From: Faecalibacterium langellae
GTDB lineage: Bacteria > Bacillota > Clostridia > Oscillospirales > Ruminococcaceae
Assembly: GCF_002549775.1 (NCBI RefSeq)
Contig: NZ_NMTR01000011.1
Coordinates: 39,063 to 103,062, forward strand
DNA length: 64,000 nt
Reading direction: 5' to 3'
A program made the position numbers and the translations under genes. Below, piece by piece: positions 25,326 through 33,139 of the stretch. The notes below the pieces were generated by a model that saw nothing but the letters and a program-made list of their open reading frames with translations, did no database searches and was not told where the DNA came from. Each line of letters starts with the position of its first letter. The first letter of the stretch is position 1.

Positions 25326-25847
25326 ATGAATGAAGCCGTGACCAAGCGCTTTCTGCTGTACTTCCGCCTGATGCTGCTGGCGTGGATCCTCATTGCCAAC
25401 GCCATCATCCACGTGACCGGCATGGAATACAGCTGGCTCATCTTCCTGAGCAATATCATGATGTTCACACTGGAAGGCGACGTGAAAGACCGCTTCTGGA
25501 CGGTGGAGCTGGGCGGTCTGGTGGGCCTTGTCCTCACCGTCGTAGCCCTGCTGAGCATCACCGCGCTGACCCCGGTGCTGGGCGGCTTCTTCGGCTTCCT
25601 CATCCCGCTGGCCGTGGTGCTGTTCATCCTCATCATCCTGCACCCCTATGCCCCCAAGGTGCTGAATAACGTGGGCTTTGCCTACCTGACCGTGGCCTGC
25701 ATCGACACCACCGCCCTGGCCACCCACCTGCCCCAGTTCTTCATCACCTTCATCGTGGGTTCCGTCATCTTCAACGGCGTCTGCGTGCTGCTGATGAAGC
25801 CCGCCAAGGCCCTGGCCGTCAAGAGCGTCCAGAAGGAAAACGCATAA
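25326..25847 (+). CDS. Integral membrane protein of unknown function
   Basis: A 173-residue protein with about five hydrophobic helices and short, charged ends. It resembles small DUF1097/YcdZ-type membrane proteins in size and helix layout, but the match is not firm. The start is MNEAVTKRF, with GGAAAGAGG upstream; the longer frame starts inside the promoter. It ends at a strong bidirectional terminator facing thrS. Confidence 0.6.
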   Translation: MNEAVTKRFLLYFRLMLLAWILIANAIIHVTGMEYSWLIFLSNIMMFTLEGDVKDRFWTVELGGLVGLVLTVVALLSITALTPVLGGFFGFLIPLAVVLFILIILHPYAPKVLNNVGFAYLTVACIDTTALATHLPQFFITFIVGSVIFNGVCVLLMKPAKALAVKSVQKENA

Positions 25848-25875
25848 TTTCCTGCCCCTTTACAGAACATATAGC

Positions 25876-25922
25876 AACAGGAAAGGCCCCGTTCCGATCG
25901 GAACAGGGCCTTTCCTGTTTTT
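25876..25922. terminator. Bidirectional terminator between membrane-protein gene and thrS
   Basis: AACAGGAAAGGCCCCGTTCC and GGAACAGGGCCTTTCCTGTT (one mismatch) flank loop GATC, followed by TTTTCG. Confidence 0.92.
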
Positions 25923-25944
25923 CGTCTATTTTACAAGCTTCTGC

Positions 25945-27729
25945 TTACAGGCTGCGGCTGCGGATCTCGGCAGTCACCTTTGCGATGAATGCATCCAGTT
26001 CCATCGTGGTGGTCTCGCCCTTGCGGTCACGCACGGAGACATTGCCTGCCTCGGCCTCCTTGGCACCCAGAACCAGCATATAAGGCACGCGGTCCACCTG
26101 CTGTGCAGCACGGATCTTGTAGCCGATCTTCTGGTTGTCGTCGTCCAGCACCACGCGGACGCCGGCCTCGGCCAGCTTCTCGGTCACGCCCTGGGCGTAG
26201 TCCAGGGTCTTTTCGGAAACCGGCAGCACCTTGACCTGGGTGGGAGCCAGCCAGGTGGGGAACTTGCCCTTGGTCTCCTCGATCAGGTAGGCCATGAAGC
26301 GGTCCAGAGAGCCCAGGATGGCGCGGTGCAGCACCACGGGGGTCTTCTCGGTGCCGTCCTTGTCCACATAGGTCAGGTGGAACTTGGCGGGCAGGCAGAA
26401 GTCCAGCTGGCAGGTGGACAGGGTGTACTCCGCACCCACAGCGGGCTTGACGTTCACGTCCAGCTTGGGGCCGTAGAAGGCAGCCTCGCCGATCTCCTCG
26501 GTGAAGTGGATGCCCAGCTCGGTCAGCACTTCGCGCAGGGCCTGCTCTGCATGGTTCCACATGGCATCATCGTCGTGGTACTTCTTCTTATCGGCAGGAT
26601 CACGCAGGCTCAGCACGCAGCGGTAATCGGTAATGTTGAAGTCCTTGTACACCTCAAAGATCAGGTCGCACACATTTGCGACCTCGCTCTTGATCTGCTC
26701 CGGGGTGCAGAACAGGTGGGCATCGTTCTGGCAGAAGTGACGGCCGCGCTCGATGCCCTTCAGGGTGCCGGAGGACTCGTAACGGAAGTCGTGTGCGATC
26801 TCACCGATGCGCATGGGCAGGTCACGGTAGGAGTGGGGACGGTTTGCGTAGATCATCATGTGGTGGGGGCAGTTCATCGGGCGCAGAACATAGCTCTCGC
26901 CCTCCATCTCCATGGCGGGGAACATGTTCTCACGGTAGTGATCCCAGTGACCGGAGGTCTTATACAGGTTCACAGTGCCGATGCAGGGAGTCATCACGTG
27001 CAGGTAGCCGCGTGCACGCTCCTTCTCCTTGATATAGTTCTCCAGCTCCTGCCAGACGGTGTAGCCTGCGGGCAGGAACATGGGCAGGCCGCGGCCCACC
27101 AGATCATCGGTCATGAACAGGCCCATCTCCTTGCCGATCTTGCGGTGATCGCGCTCACGGGCCTCCTGCTGCTCCTTCTCCCATGCGTCCAGCTCTTCCT
27201 GATTGCGGAAAGCCACGCCGTTGATACGGGTGAGCATCTTGTTTTCCTTGTCGTTCTTCCAGTAAGCGCCGGACTGCTGGGTGATCTTGAAGGCCTTCAG
27301 CGCCTTGGTGTAGGTCAGGTGGGGTCCGATGCACATATCCACGTACTCGCCCTGCTGGAAGAAGCTGAACTCGGTCTCATCGGCCAGGTCAGCCATGTGC
27401 TCGATCTTGTAGTTCTCCTTGCGCTCCTCCATCAGCTTGACGGCCTCGGCGCGGGGCAGGATGAAGGGCTTGATGGGCAGATTCTCCTTGACGATCTTGC
27501 GCATCTCTTTTTCAATGTTGGCAAGGTCTTCGTCGGAGAGCTTGGTGTCGCCCAGATCGACATCGTAGTAGAAGCCGTTCTCGGTGGCAGGGCCAAAGGC
27601 GAAATCAGCCTGCGGGTACAGGCGCTTGATGGCCTGTGCCATGATGTGGGCTGCGGTGTGGCGGATGACGTGCAGTTCCTGGTCCTGCGGGCACTCGTCC
27701 ACATGGCCGTCCTTATAGATGATCTTCAT
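25945..27729 (-). CDS. thrS: Threonine--tRNA ligase lacking the TGS domain
   Basis: A 594-residue class II synthetase that charges tRNA(Thr). The editing domain (HVIRHTAAHIMAQA, with a VDMCIGPHL zinc/editing block) starts almost at once, so the ~60-residue N-terminal TGS domain of standard ThrRS is absent. Class II motifs follow: motif 1 in YTVWQELENYI, motif 2 in IAHDFRYESSGTLKGIERGR, and motif 3 in HRAILGSLDRFMAYLIEE. The C-terminal anticodon domain covers VKVLPVSEKTL to the end. The start MKIIYKDG has AAAGGAG; a longer frame runs through the T-box leader and is rejected. Confidence 0.95.
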   Translation of the reverse strand: MKIIYKDGHVDECPQDQELHVIRHTAAHIMAQAIKRLYPQADFAFGPATENGFYYDVDLGDTKLSDEDLANIEKEMRKIVKENLPIKPFILPRAEAVKLMEERKENYKIEHMADLADETEFSFFQQGEYVDMCIGPHLTYTKALKAFKITQQSGAYWKNDKENKMLTRINGVAFRNQEELDAWEKEQQEARERDHRKIGKEMGLFMTDDLVGRGLPMFLPAGYTVWQELENYIKEKERARGYLHVMTPCIGTVNLYKTSGHWDHYRENMFPAMEMEGESYVLRPMNCPHHMMIYANRPHSYRDLPMRIGEIAHDFRYESSGTLKGIERGRHFCQNDAHLFCTPEQIKSEVANVCDLIFEVYKDFNITDYRCVLSLRDPADKKKYHDDDAMWNHAEQALREVLTELGIHFTEEIGEAAFYGPKLDVNVKPAVGAEYTLSTCQLDFCLPAKFHLTYVDKDGTEKTPVVLHRAILGSLDRFMAYLIEETKGKFPTWLAPTQVKVLPVSEKTLDYAQGVTEKLAEAGVRVVLDDDNQKIGYKIRAAQQVDRVPYMLVLGAKEAEAGNVSVRDRKGETTTMELDAFIAKVTAEIRSRSL

Positions 27730-27762
27730 GGTGTTTGCTCCTTTGACAAGATAAAATAAAAA

Positions 27763-27807
27763 ACAAAAAAGACGCTTCACCCCGCACCAATAACGGGATG
27801 AAGCGCC
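27763..27807 (-). terminator. T-box controlled terminator of thrS
   Basis: On the minus strand GGCGCTTCATCCCG pairs with CGGGGTGAAGCGTC across a short loop and is followed by TTTTTTGTTTTTT. It sits just after the T-box motif. Confidence 0.9.
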
Positions 27808-28048
27808 TGATAAAATCATCAACAGCGTTCCACGGTTCCACCCGAATTGCGCGCCTTTTCTAAAAGGTACGCCGCTCGCTGCGCTGTAACGGGCACGCCC
27901 GGCAGAGGTTCGCCTCTGCACTCTGCGGTGGTAGAAGCCGGGGCCATGGCAGGCTGCTTGCAGCACCCGGAAACGGGGCAGCCCTCTCTGCGGCATGGGG
28001 TACGGAGCTTCGGTTTGTCCGCATCAACATTTTCAACAGGATGAAACT
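27808..28048 (-). promoter_or_regulatory. T-box riboswitch leader of thrS
   Basis: The leader between promoter and terminator carries the T-box core GGGTGGAACCGTGG (27830-27843, minus strand), which differs little from the standard GGGTGGTACCGCG. Upstream are long stem-loops with an AGAGAG-containing Stem I. An ACC triplet near 27927-27935 is a candidate threonine specifier. Uncharged tRNA(Thr) should stabilise the antiterminator and switch on thrS. Confidence 0.88.
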
Positions 28049-28054
28049 ACGCTG

Positions 28055-28083
28055 ATTGTAGCACGCCGGTGCGAAAAAATCAA
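28055..28083 (-). promoter_or_regulatory. Promoter of the thrS T-box transcript
   Basis: On the minus strand TTGATT (28078-28083) and TACAAT (28055-28060) are 17 bases apart. Confidence 0.8.
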
Positions 28084-28137
28084 GGGATAGATGCTGGAAA
28101 AATGATTTTTCTGCGCTGAACGGTTTTTTATACGCCA

Positions 28138-28176
28138 AAAGCCCCGCTTCTTTGTGCGCAGAAGCGGGGCCTTTGA
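28138..28176 (-). terminator. Hairpin between amt and thrS
   Basis: AAAGCCCCGCTTCT and AGAAGCGGGGCCTTT form a 14-bp stem. On the minus strand it is followed by TTTTGGC and lies ~140 bases after the Amt-PII stop codon, so it probably ends that transcript. Confidence 0.7.
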
Positions 28177-28314
28177 TTTGGTTGCCAGTTTGAGATTTCG
28201 GATCAGAAAAAAGGAAAAAGGAGAACAAATCTATTTGTCACACCACAGGGCAGGAACCGGTGTCGGGCCGGTGCACCTGCACTGCAGCAGGACAGCTGTT
28301 AGAGCCGTGGAGCG

Positions 28315-30060
28315 TTACTCCACATCCTGCAGGGCGGCGAAGTCTTCCTCGCCGGTGCGGATCTTGACCACACGGGTCACGTTGTAGACAAAGATCTTGC
28401 CGTCGCCGATGTGGCCGGTGTACAGGGCCTTCTTGGCGGCCTCCACCACAGCGTCCACGCTGATCTTGGAGACGATGACCTCCACCTTGATCTTGGGCAG
28501 CAGGGTGCTGTCCACGGGCACGCCGCGGTACTTTTCAGAAGTGCCCTTCTGGATGCCGCAGCCCATCACCTGAGTAACGGTCATGCCGGTGACGCCCAGA
28601 TCGTTGAGGGCAGTCTTGAGCTGATCGAACTTGGACAGCTTTGCAATGATGGACACCTTGTGCATACCGGTGTCGTACACGCCATCGTGGATGACGGGCG
28701 AAGGCTCACGCACCACAGGCACTGCGGCGCTGATCTGGCGGTCGGTGGCCTTGGTCACATCGTCCTCGCCGAGGTCGGTGTTCTCGTTGGGCACCATGGC
28801 GGCAGAGTTTGCGTCGGAGATGGAGAAGCCAGCGTAAGCGGATGCCAGACCGTGCTCGTGGATATCCAGACCGTCGATCTCCACCTCGGCCGGAACGCGC
28901 AGGCCGATGAACTTATCAATGAGCTTGAAGATGATGAACATCACGATGACAACGTACAGGTCCACGCAGACCAGACCCAGCAGCTGGGTGCCCAGCTGCG
29001 CCAGGCCGCCGCCGTAGAACAGGCCGGCGTGCTCGGTGTTGGCACCGGTGGAGAACAGGCCCACGGCGATGGTGCCCCACACGCCGTTTGCAAAGTGGAC
29101 GGAGACCGCACCAACGGGGTCATCCACCTTGGCGATGTTGTCGAAGAACTCAACGCTCAGCACAACGAGGAAACCGGCCACCAGACCGATGAAGAAAGCG
29201 CCGAAGGGCGAAACGGTGTCGCAGCCTGCGGTGATGGCCACCAGACCCGCCAGAGAACCGTTCAGGGTCATGGAGACATCGGGTTTGCCGTAGCGCACCC
29301 AGGTGAAGATCATGGTCACGCAGGTGGCAACGGCTGCGGCGAGGTTCGTGTTGAAGCAGACCAGACCGGTCAGGGTCATGGTGGCGTCGGTGGACAGGCT
29401 CAGGGAAGAACCGCCGTTGAAGCCGAACCAGCAGAACCACAGGATGAACACGCCCAGTGCACCGGCGGTCAGGTTGTGGCCGGGGATGGCATGGGGCTTG
29501 CCGTTCTTGTCGTACTTGCCAATGCGGGGGCCCAGCATCCAGGCACCCAGCAGGGCGATGACGCCGCCCACGTTGTGCACGGCTGCGGAACCGGCAAAGT
29601 CATGGAAGCCCATGCTCTGCAGCCAGCCGCCGCCCCACATCCAGTGGCCGCAGATGGGATAAACCACCAGCGAGATGGCTGCGGAATAAACACAGTAAGC
29701 CTTGAAGTTGGTGCGCTCTGCCATGGAGCCGGAGACGATGGTGGCGGCCGTTGCGCAGAACACGGTCTGGAACACGATGTAGACCCACAGCGGGATATCC
29801 AGACCCAGATGGCTGTAGTCGCCCTGGATGAACGGGTCGAAGCCGCCGATCAGAGCGCCGGTGCCGCCGAACATCAGGCCAAAGCCGATGAGCCAGTAGC
29901 ACGGGGTGCCGATGCAGAAGTCCATCATGTTCTTCATCAGAATATTGCCGGTGTTCTTCGCACGGGTAAAACCGGCTTCACACAAGGCGAAGCCCGCCTG
30001 CATGAAGTAGACGAGGAACGCTCCCACGAGCGTCCAACAGGTGTTGACGGAGCTGAACAT
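28315..30060 (-). CDS. amt: Ammonium transporter fused to a PII signalling domain (Amt-GlnB/K)
   Basis: A 581-residue fusion. Residues 1 to about 410 are an Amt channel with eleven helices: CEAGFTRAKNTGNI, the SAAVHNVGGVIALLGAW pore segment with one of the twin His residues, and VHFANGVWGT with the other. A linker of about 60 residues leads to a complete PII domain (about 470-575), with VTQVMGCGIQKGTSEKYRG, whose T loop has a Tyr, and the nucleotide-binding TGHIGDGKIFVY. Normally AmtB and GlnK are separate, and GlnK plugs the channel when nitrogen is plentiful; the fusion should keep the gate in place. Confidence 0.92.
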   Translation of the reverse strand: MFSSVNTCWTLVGAFLVYFMQAGFALCEAGFTRAKNTGNILMKNMMDFCIGTPCYWLIGFGLMFGGTGALIGGFDPFIQGDYSHLGLDIPLWVYIVFQTVFCATAATIVSGSMAERTNFKAYCVYSAAISLVVYPICGHWMWGGGWLQSMGFHDFAGSAAVHNVGGVIALLGAWMLGPRIGKYDKNGKPHAIPGHNLTAGALGVFILWFCWFGFNGGSSLSLSTDATMTLTGLVCFNTNLAAAVATCVTMIFTWVRYGKPDVSMTLNGSLAGLVAITAGCDTVSPFGAFFIGLVAGFLVVLSVEFFDNIAKVDDPVGAVSVHFANGVWGTIAVGLFSTGANTEHAGLFYGGGLAQLGTQLLGLVCVDLYVVIVMFIIFKLIDKFIGLRVPAEVEIDGLDIHEHGLASAYAGFSISDANSAAMVPNENTDLGEDDVTKATDRQISAAVPVVREPSPVIHDGVYDTGMHKVSIIAKLSKFDQLKTALNDLGVTGMTVTQVMGCGIQKGTSEKYRGVPVDSTLLPKIKVEVIVSKISVDAVVEAAKKALYTGHIGDGKIFVYNVTRVVKIRTGEEDFAALQDVE

Positions 30061-30211
30061 AACTTTCTAACCTCCCCACGATGTGTTGCCGCAAAGCACC
30101 AGAACCCTGCAGCGCGTGCCGCGCTCCTCATGCCGATCGCACGCAGGAGCGTTGTTTTCACCGTTCAGAAGGCCCTCTATTCCTCCCGAGCGGCAATATC
30201 CCCGGAAACAC

Positions 30212-30249
30212 AAAAGGCGCTGGCGGAATTGCTTCCGTCAGCGCCTTTG
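30212..30249 (-). terminator. Terminator-like hairpin at the 5' end of the amt transcript
   Basis: GGCGCTGACGGAA pairs with TTCCGCCAGCGCC (one mismatch) around a four-base loop and is followed on the minus strand by TTTTGTGTTT. It begins about eight bases after the expected start of transcription from the promoter at 30264-30292 and about 150 bases before the amt ATG. It can also end the upstream uronate/DUF1622 transcript. Confidence 0.7.
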
Positions 30250-30263
30250 CTTTCGATGGCACG

Positions 30264-30292
30264 AGTATAGTCTCTTTGTGCAACCCTGTCAA
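30264..30292 (-). promoter_or_regulatory. Promoter of the Amt-PII gene
   Basis: On the minus strand a perfect TTGACA (30287-30292) and TATACT (30264-30269) are 17 bases apart. The 309-base gap otherwise holds the hairpin and a ~150-base leader. Confidence 0.75.
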
Positions 30293-30369
30293 GAGTTCAC
30301 GTTAAGGTTTTACGTTTTTCACAACACAGGGAAAGTGGACCGGGCAAAAGTTTGGCAAAACTTTGTGAG

Positions 30370-30774
30370 TCATTCTTTTTCTTCGCCCGCGTCATTTTCC
30401 TCTTTTTTGCGGCCGGAGCGGTGGCCGCCCTGCATTTCCCAGTGCAGCATCAGGCTCATCATGGCGCGCAGCGCGAAGGTGGCCGCCAGCGGGATGACCG
30501 ATTCCAGATTTTGCAGCAGGAAGGTCTTGGCGATCTCGGCCGACATCAGAAATTCCAGCGCGGTGGTCAGGCCGCTGCTCATCTCATGATGGAAGTCGTG
30601 GTGATCGTGGAAAAAGGTGGCGCGCACATAGTGGTAGGTCGCCTTGGCAAGGCTGGTGATGATGATGAACAGGCCGATCACTTCGGCAAGGCCCGCGATC
30701 ATCGGCACCGCCGTCTCCAGAAACATTTCCAGCCCGTGGGTGGCGCCTGCGTTCAGATGATAAAGCCATTCCAT
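30370..30774 (-). CDS. DUF1622 family membrane protein
   Basis: A 134-residue membrane protein with three helices. GLTTALEFLMSAEIAKTFL and IPLAATFALRAMMSLMLHWE match the DUF1622 family, whose function is unknown. A His-rich stretch (FFHDHHDFHHE) lies in the loop before the second helix, and the tail is strongly charged (RKKEENDAGEEKE). The gene starts 18 bases after the DhuI-like stop, so it is probably the last cistron of that operon, though no link to uronate use is evident. Confidence 0.85.
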   Translation of the reverse strand: MEWLYHLNAGATHGLEMFLETAVPMIAGLAEVIGLFIIITSLAKATYHYVRATFFHDHHDFHHEMSSGLTTALEFLMSAEIAKTFLLQNLESVIPLAATFALRAMMSLMLHWEMQGGHRSGRKKEENDAGEEKE

Positions 30775-30792
30775 GGTGTCATCCCCCGCGCT

Positions 30793-31428
30793 TTACAGCA
30801 GGGTCTTGATGTAAGCGGCCAACGCATCGTCCTTGCAGGAAGCAAAGAACAGCTCGCTGAACTTCTCACCGGCAACGGCACCCTTCACCAGGTCCTGATC
30901 GATGCCCTGCAGGATCTCCACCAGCGGCTTGAAGGCCACGGCGCGCACGCCGTCCAGGATCTTCTTGTTGCGCTGCTCGGGCTCCACGCGCTCCTTGGGG
31001 TAGCCCTGGCCGTGGCCGAAGCCGAACAGCTTCTCGAAGCAGTACTCAAGGTTCAGCTCGCCGCCCCAGCCGAAGCCCTTGGCAAAGGGCATGGCAACGG
31101 CGTTGCCGTCGTTGACGTGGGCAAAGGTGTAGGCATCCACGGGGTCTTCCACATGGCCGCAGATGACGCCGGGGAAGCTGTTCAGGGCCAGCATGGCACC
31201 CTCGCCGGTTCCGCAGCCGGTGATGACGTAATCGGCTGCGCCGCTGTTCAGCAGGATGGCAGCCAGAATGCCGCACTGGACATAGGTCAGCTGTGCCTTG
31301 TCGTCGGCTGCGTACATGCCGTAGTTGACCACCTCGTGGCCCATGGGCTCCACGACCTTCTTCAGGGCAGCCTCGATGATGCCGTTCTTGGCGGCCTGGC
31401 TGTTCTCGTTGATGAGTGCGATCTTCAT
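30793..31428 (-). CDS. RpiB/LacA/LacB-family isomerase, candidate DhuI
   Basis: A 211-residue enzyme of the RpiB/LacAB sugar-phosphate isomerase family: MKIALINENSQAAKN at the N-terminus, NYGMY, and the anion-binding ITGCGTGEGAMLALN loop. The protein is longer than RpiB (about 150 residues). Its place beside KdgF and a KduD-type reductase points to DhuI, the RpiB-like isomerase known in streptococci that converts 4-deoxy-L-threo-5-hexosulose uronate to the 2,5-diketo form, replacing KduI. The start MKIALIN follows AAGGAG. The substrate is inferred from context, not tested. Confidence 0.8.
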   Translation of the reverse strand: MKIALINENSQAAKNGIIEAALKKVVEPMGHEVVNYGMYAADDKAQLTYVQCGILAAILLNSGAADYVITGCGTGEGAMLALNSFPGVICGHVEDPVDAYTFAHVNDGNAVAMPFAKGFGWGGELNLEYCFEKLFGFGHGQGYPKERVEPEQRNKKILDGVRAVAFKPLVEILQGIDQDLVKGAVAGEKFSELFFASCKDDALAAYIKTLL

Positions 31429-31474
31429 AACAGTGAATCTCCTTCTTATTTTTACTTCCTGCGCAGGGCAGGCA

Positions 31475-31819
31475 TCAGACAAAGTCTTCCCGCATGGGGG
31501 TGAAGAAATCCAGCATCACGCCGCCTTCCAGGCAGACGCAGCCGTGCATGACGCCGTTCTGCTTGAGCAGGGTGTCGCCGGGGCCCACCTCGCGGGTCTC
31601 GTCCCCGATGGTGAAGCGGTAGCGGCCGGAGACGATGTAGGTGATCTGGGTGTGGGGATGGCAGTGCATGGCACCTACACCGCCGGTCTCAAAGGTGTTT
31701 TCCACGCACATGGCGTCCTTGCTGTAGGCCAGCACCCGGCGCTTGACGCCTTTGCCGCAGACTTCGGGCTCGATCTCGGCATGGGGGACCCACGCCGCGT
31801 CCTTATGCTGTTTTTCCAT
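31475..31819 (-). CDS. kdgF: Cupin, KdgF-type uronate-linearising enzyme
   Basis: A 114-residue single-cupin protein. The metal site shows in GAMHCHPHTQITYIVSGRY, with three histidines, and GVMHGCVCLEGGVMLDFFTP carries the fourth. The GVKRRVLAYSKDAMCVE opening and the closing FFTPMREDF are close to KdgF, which opens the ring of 4,5-unsaturated uronates released from pectin or alginate. It lies 46 bases upstream of the DhuI-like gene and downstream of the KduD-like gene. The start at MEKQHKD has AAAGGA about a dozen bases upstream, a slightly long spacing. Confidence 0.85.
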   Translation of the reverse strand: MEKQHKDAAWVPHAEIEPEVCGKGVKRRVLAYSKDAMCVENTFETGGVGAMHCHPHTQITYIVSGRYRFTIGDETREVGPGDTLLKQNGVMHGCVCLEGGVMLDFFTPMREDFV

Positions 31820-31850
31820 TATAGCATAACATCCTTTCGCATACAAATAC

Positions 31851-31893
31851 AAAAAGCGGCAGCCAGCAGGCCAGGCCTGCCCGGCTGCCGCCG
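31851..31893 (-). terminator. Hairpin between the kduD-like gene and kdgF
   Basis: GGCGGCAGCCGGGCAGG and CCTGCTGGCTGCCGC (minus strand) form a stem followed by TTTTTG. It probably lowers expression of kdgF and the genes after it relative to the reductase. Confidence 0.75.
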
Positions 31894-31935
31894 CGCTCAT
31901 TGATTCAGGCTTTTCTGCGGGAGCGCCCTCAGCAA

Positions 31936-32745
31936 TTACTGGGGCTGCTTGCCGATGTAAGCCAGGATGCCGCCGTCAACGTACAGGATCAGGCCGTTGA
32001 CAAAGTCAGAAGCGGCAGATGCCAGGAAGACAGCGGGTCCGCCCAGATCCTCGGCCTCGCCCCAGCGGCCTGCGGGGGTCTTGGCAACGATGAACTGGTC
32101 GAAGGGATGACGGCTGCCGTCGGGCTGGATCTCGCGCAGGGGTGCGGTCTGCGGGGTAGCAATGTAGCCGGGTCCGATGCCGTTGCACTGGATGTTGTAG
32201 GCGCCGTACTCGGAAGCGATGTTCTTGGTGAGCATCTTCAGGCCGCCCTTGGCAGCAGCGTAAGCGGAGACGGTCTCACGGCCCAGCTCGCTCATCATGG
32301 AGCAGATGTTGATGATCTTGCCGCCGCCCTGAGCGATCATATCGGGGATGACAGCCTTTGCCACGATGAAGGGAGCGTTCAGGTCCACGTCGATGACCTG
32401 ACGGAACTGGGCAGCGCTCATCTCGGTCATGGGGATGCGCTTGATGATGCCGGCGTTGTTGACCAGAATGTTGATGTGGCCGACTTCCTCGGTGATCTTT
32501 GCCACCAGAGCATTGACAGCGTCCTCATCGGTCACGTCGCAGACGTAGCCGTGTGCCTTGATGCCGGCTTCCTCATAAGCAGCCAGGCCCTTATCGACCA
32601 GCTCCTGCTTGATGTCGTTGAAGACGATGGTCGCACCGTTAGCGGCCATAGCCTTTGCAATAGCCATGCCGATGCCGTAGGATGCGCCGGTGATCAGAGC
32701 CACCTTGCCGGTCAGGTCAAAAGATTTGGGAGTGCACTGTGCCAT
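31936..32745 (-). CDS. SDR dehydrogenase, KduD/DhuD type
   Basis: A 269-residue short-chain dehydrogenase. It has the NAD(P) loop GASYGIGMAIA, NNAGI, catalytic Ser (ICSMMSELG), YAAAK and the PGYIATPQT block typical of the KduD/gluconate 5-dehydrogenase subfamily. With KdgF and the DhuI-like isomerase it completes the route from unsaturated uronate to 2-keto-3-deoxy-D-gluconate by reducing the 2,5-diketo intermediate. The start MAQCTPKSF follows GGAGG. Its product would next need KDG kinase and aldolase, which are not in this window. Confidence 0.85.
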   Translation of the reverse strand: MAQCTPKSFDLTGKVALITGASYGIGMAIAKAMAANGATIVFNDIKQELVDKGLAAYEEAGIKAHGYVCDVTDEDAVNALVAKITEEVGHINILVNNAGIIKRIPMTEMSAAQFRQVIDVDLNAPFIVAKAVIPDMIAQGGGKIINICSMMSELGRETVSAYAAAKGGLKMLTKNIASEYGAYNIQCNGIGPGYIATPQTAPLREIQPDGSRHPFDQFIVAKTPAGRWGEAEDLGGPAVFLASAASDFVNGLILYVDGGILAYIGKQPQ

Positions 32746-32852
32746 AAATAAGTCCTCCAATCAAATTGTTCTTTCAGCGGGGGAAGATCTCCCCGTTCAG
32801 CTTTGCAGGGCGCGGCAGACGCCGAAGCGTGGCCGCACCTCTCTTGTATACT

Positions 32853-32881
32853 AGACTAACATTCTTTTCCGGCGCTGTCAA
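32853..32881 (-). promoter_or_regulatory. Promoter of the uronate operon
   Basis: On the minus strand TTGACA (32876-32881) and TAGTCT (32853-32858) are 17 bases apart. The region reads AATGTTAGTCTAGTATAC, which partly resembles the ATGTTAGTATAT core of the island at 52-61 kb. The rest of the 394-base gap is AT-rich and shows no gene. Confidence 0.7.
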
Positions 32882-33068
32882 GGCATTTTCTTACGCATTT
32901 TTACTGTAATTTCTTTTGCATGGCAGATTTTTTCATCAAAAACTGCGCAAATCTGCCAAAAGTGCAGAATCACTTGTATGCAACTTTTCATTCATCATCA
33001 GAACGCACAAAACCGTGCGCTGAAATTTGGGCTTGTTGACAAAGTTGCAGGCATCGCTCTGTTTCTTC

Positions 33069-33097
33069 TTGACATAAGTACGACTTTCCTGTATTCT
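33069..33097 (+). promoter_or_regulatory. Promoter of the Ig-like surface protein gene
   Basis: TTGACA (33069-33074) and TATTCT (33092-33097) are 17 bases apart, 43 bases before the start codon. Confidence 0.75.
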
Positions 33098-33139
33098 CAC
33101 GATCAAGAATGATTCTCACAAAAGAAAAGGAGTCCTGCC

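Noticed and set aside
27730..27996. N-terminal extension of thrS by 89 codons
   Set aside because: The region is the T-box leader and its terminator, and the extension is not like a TGS domain.
30793..31428. Calling the RpiB-family protein ribose-5-phosphate isomerase B
   Set aside because: It is about 60 residues longer than RpiB and lies with KdgF and a KduD-type reductase, so a uronate isomerase is the better reading.
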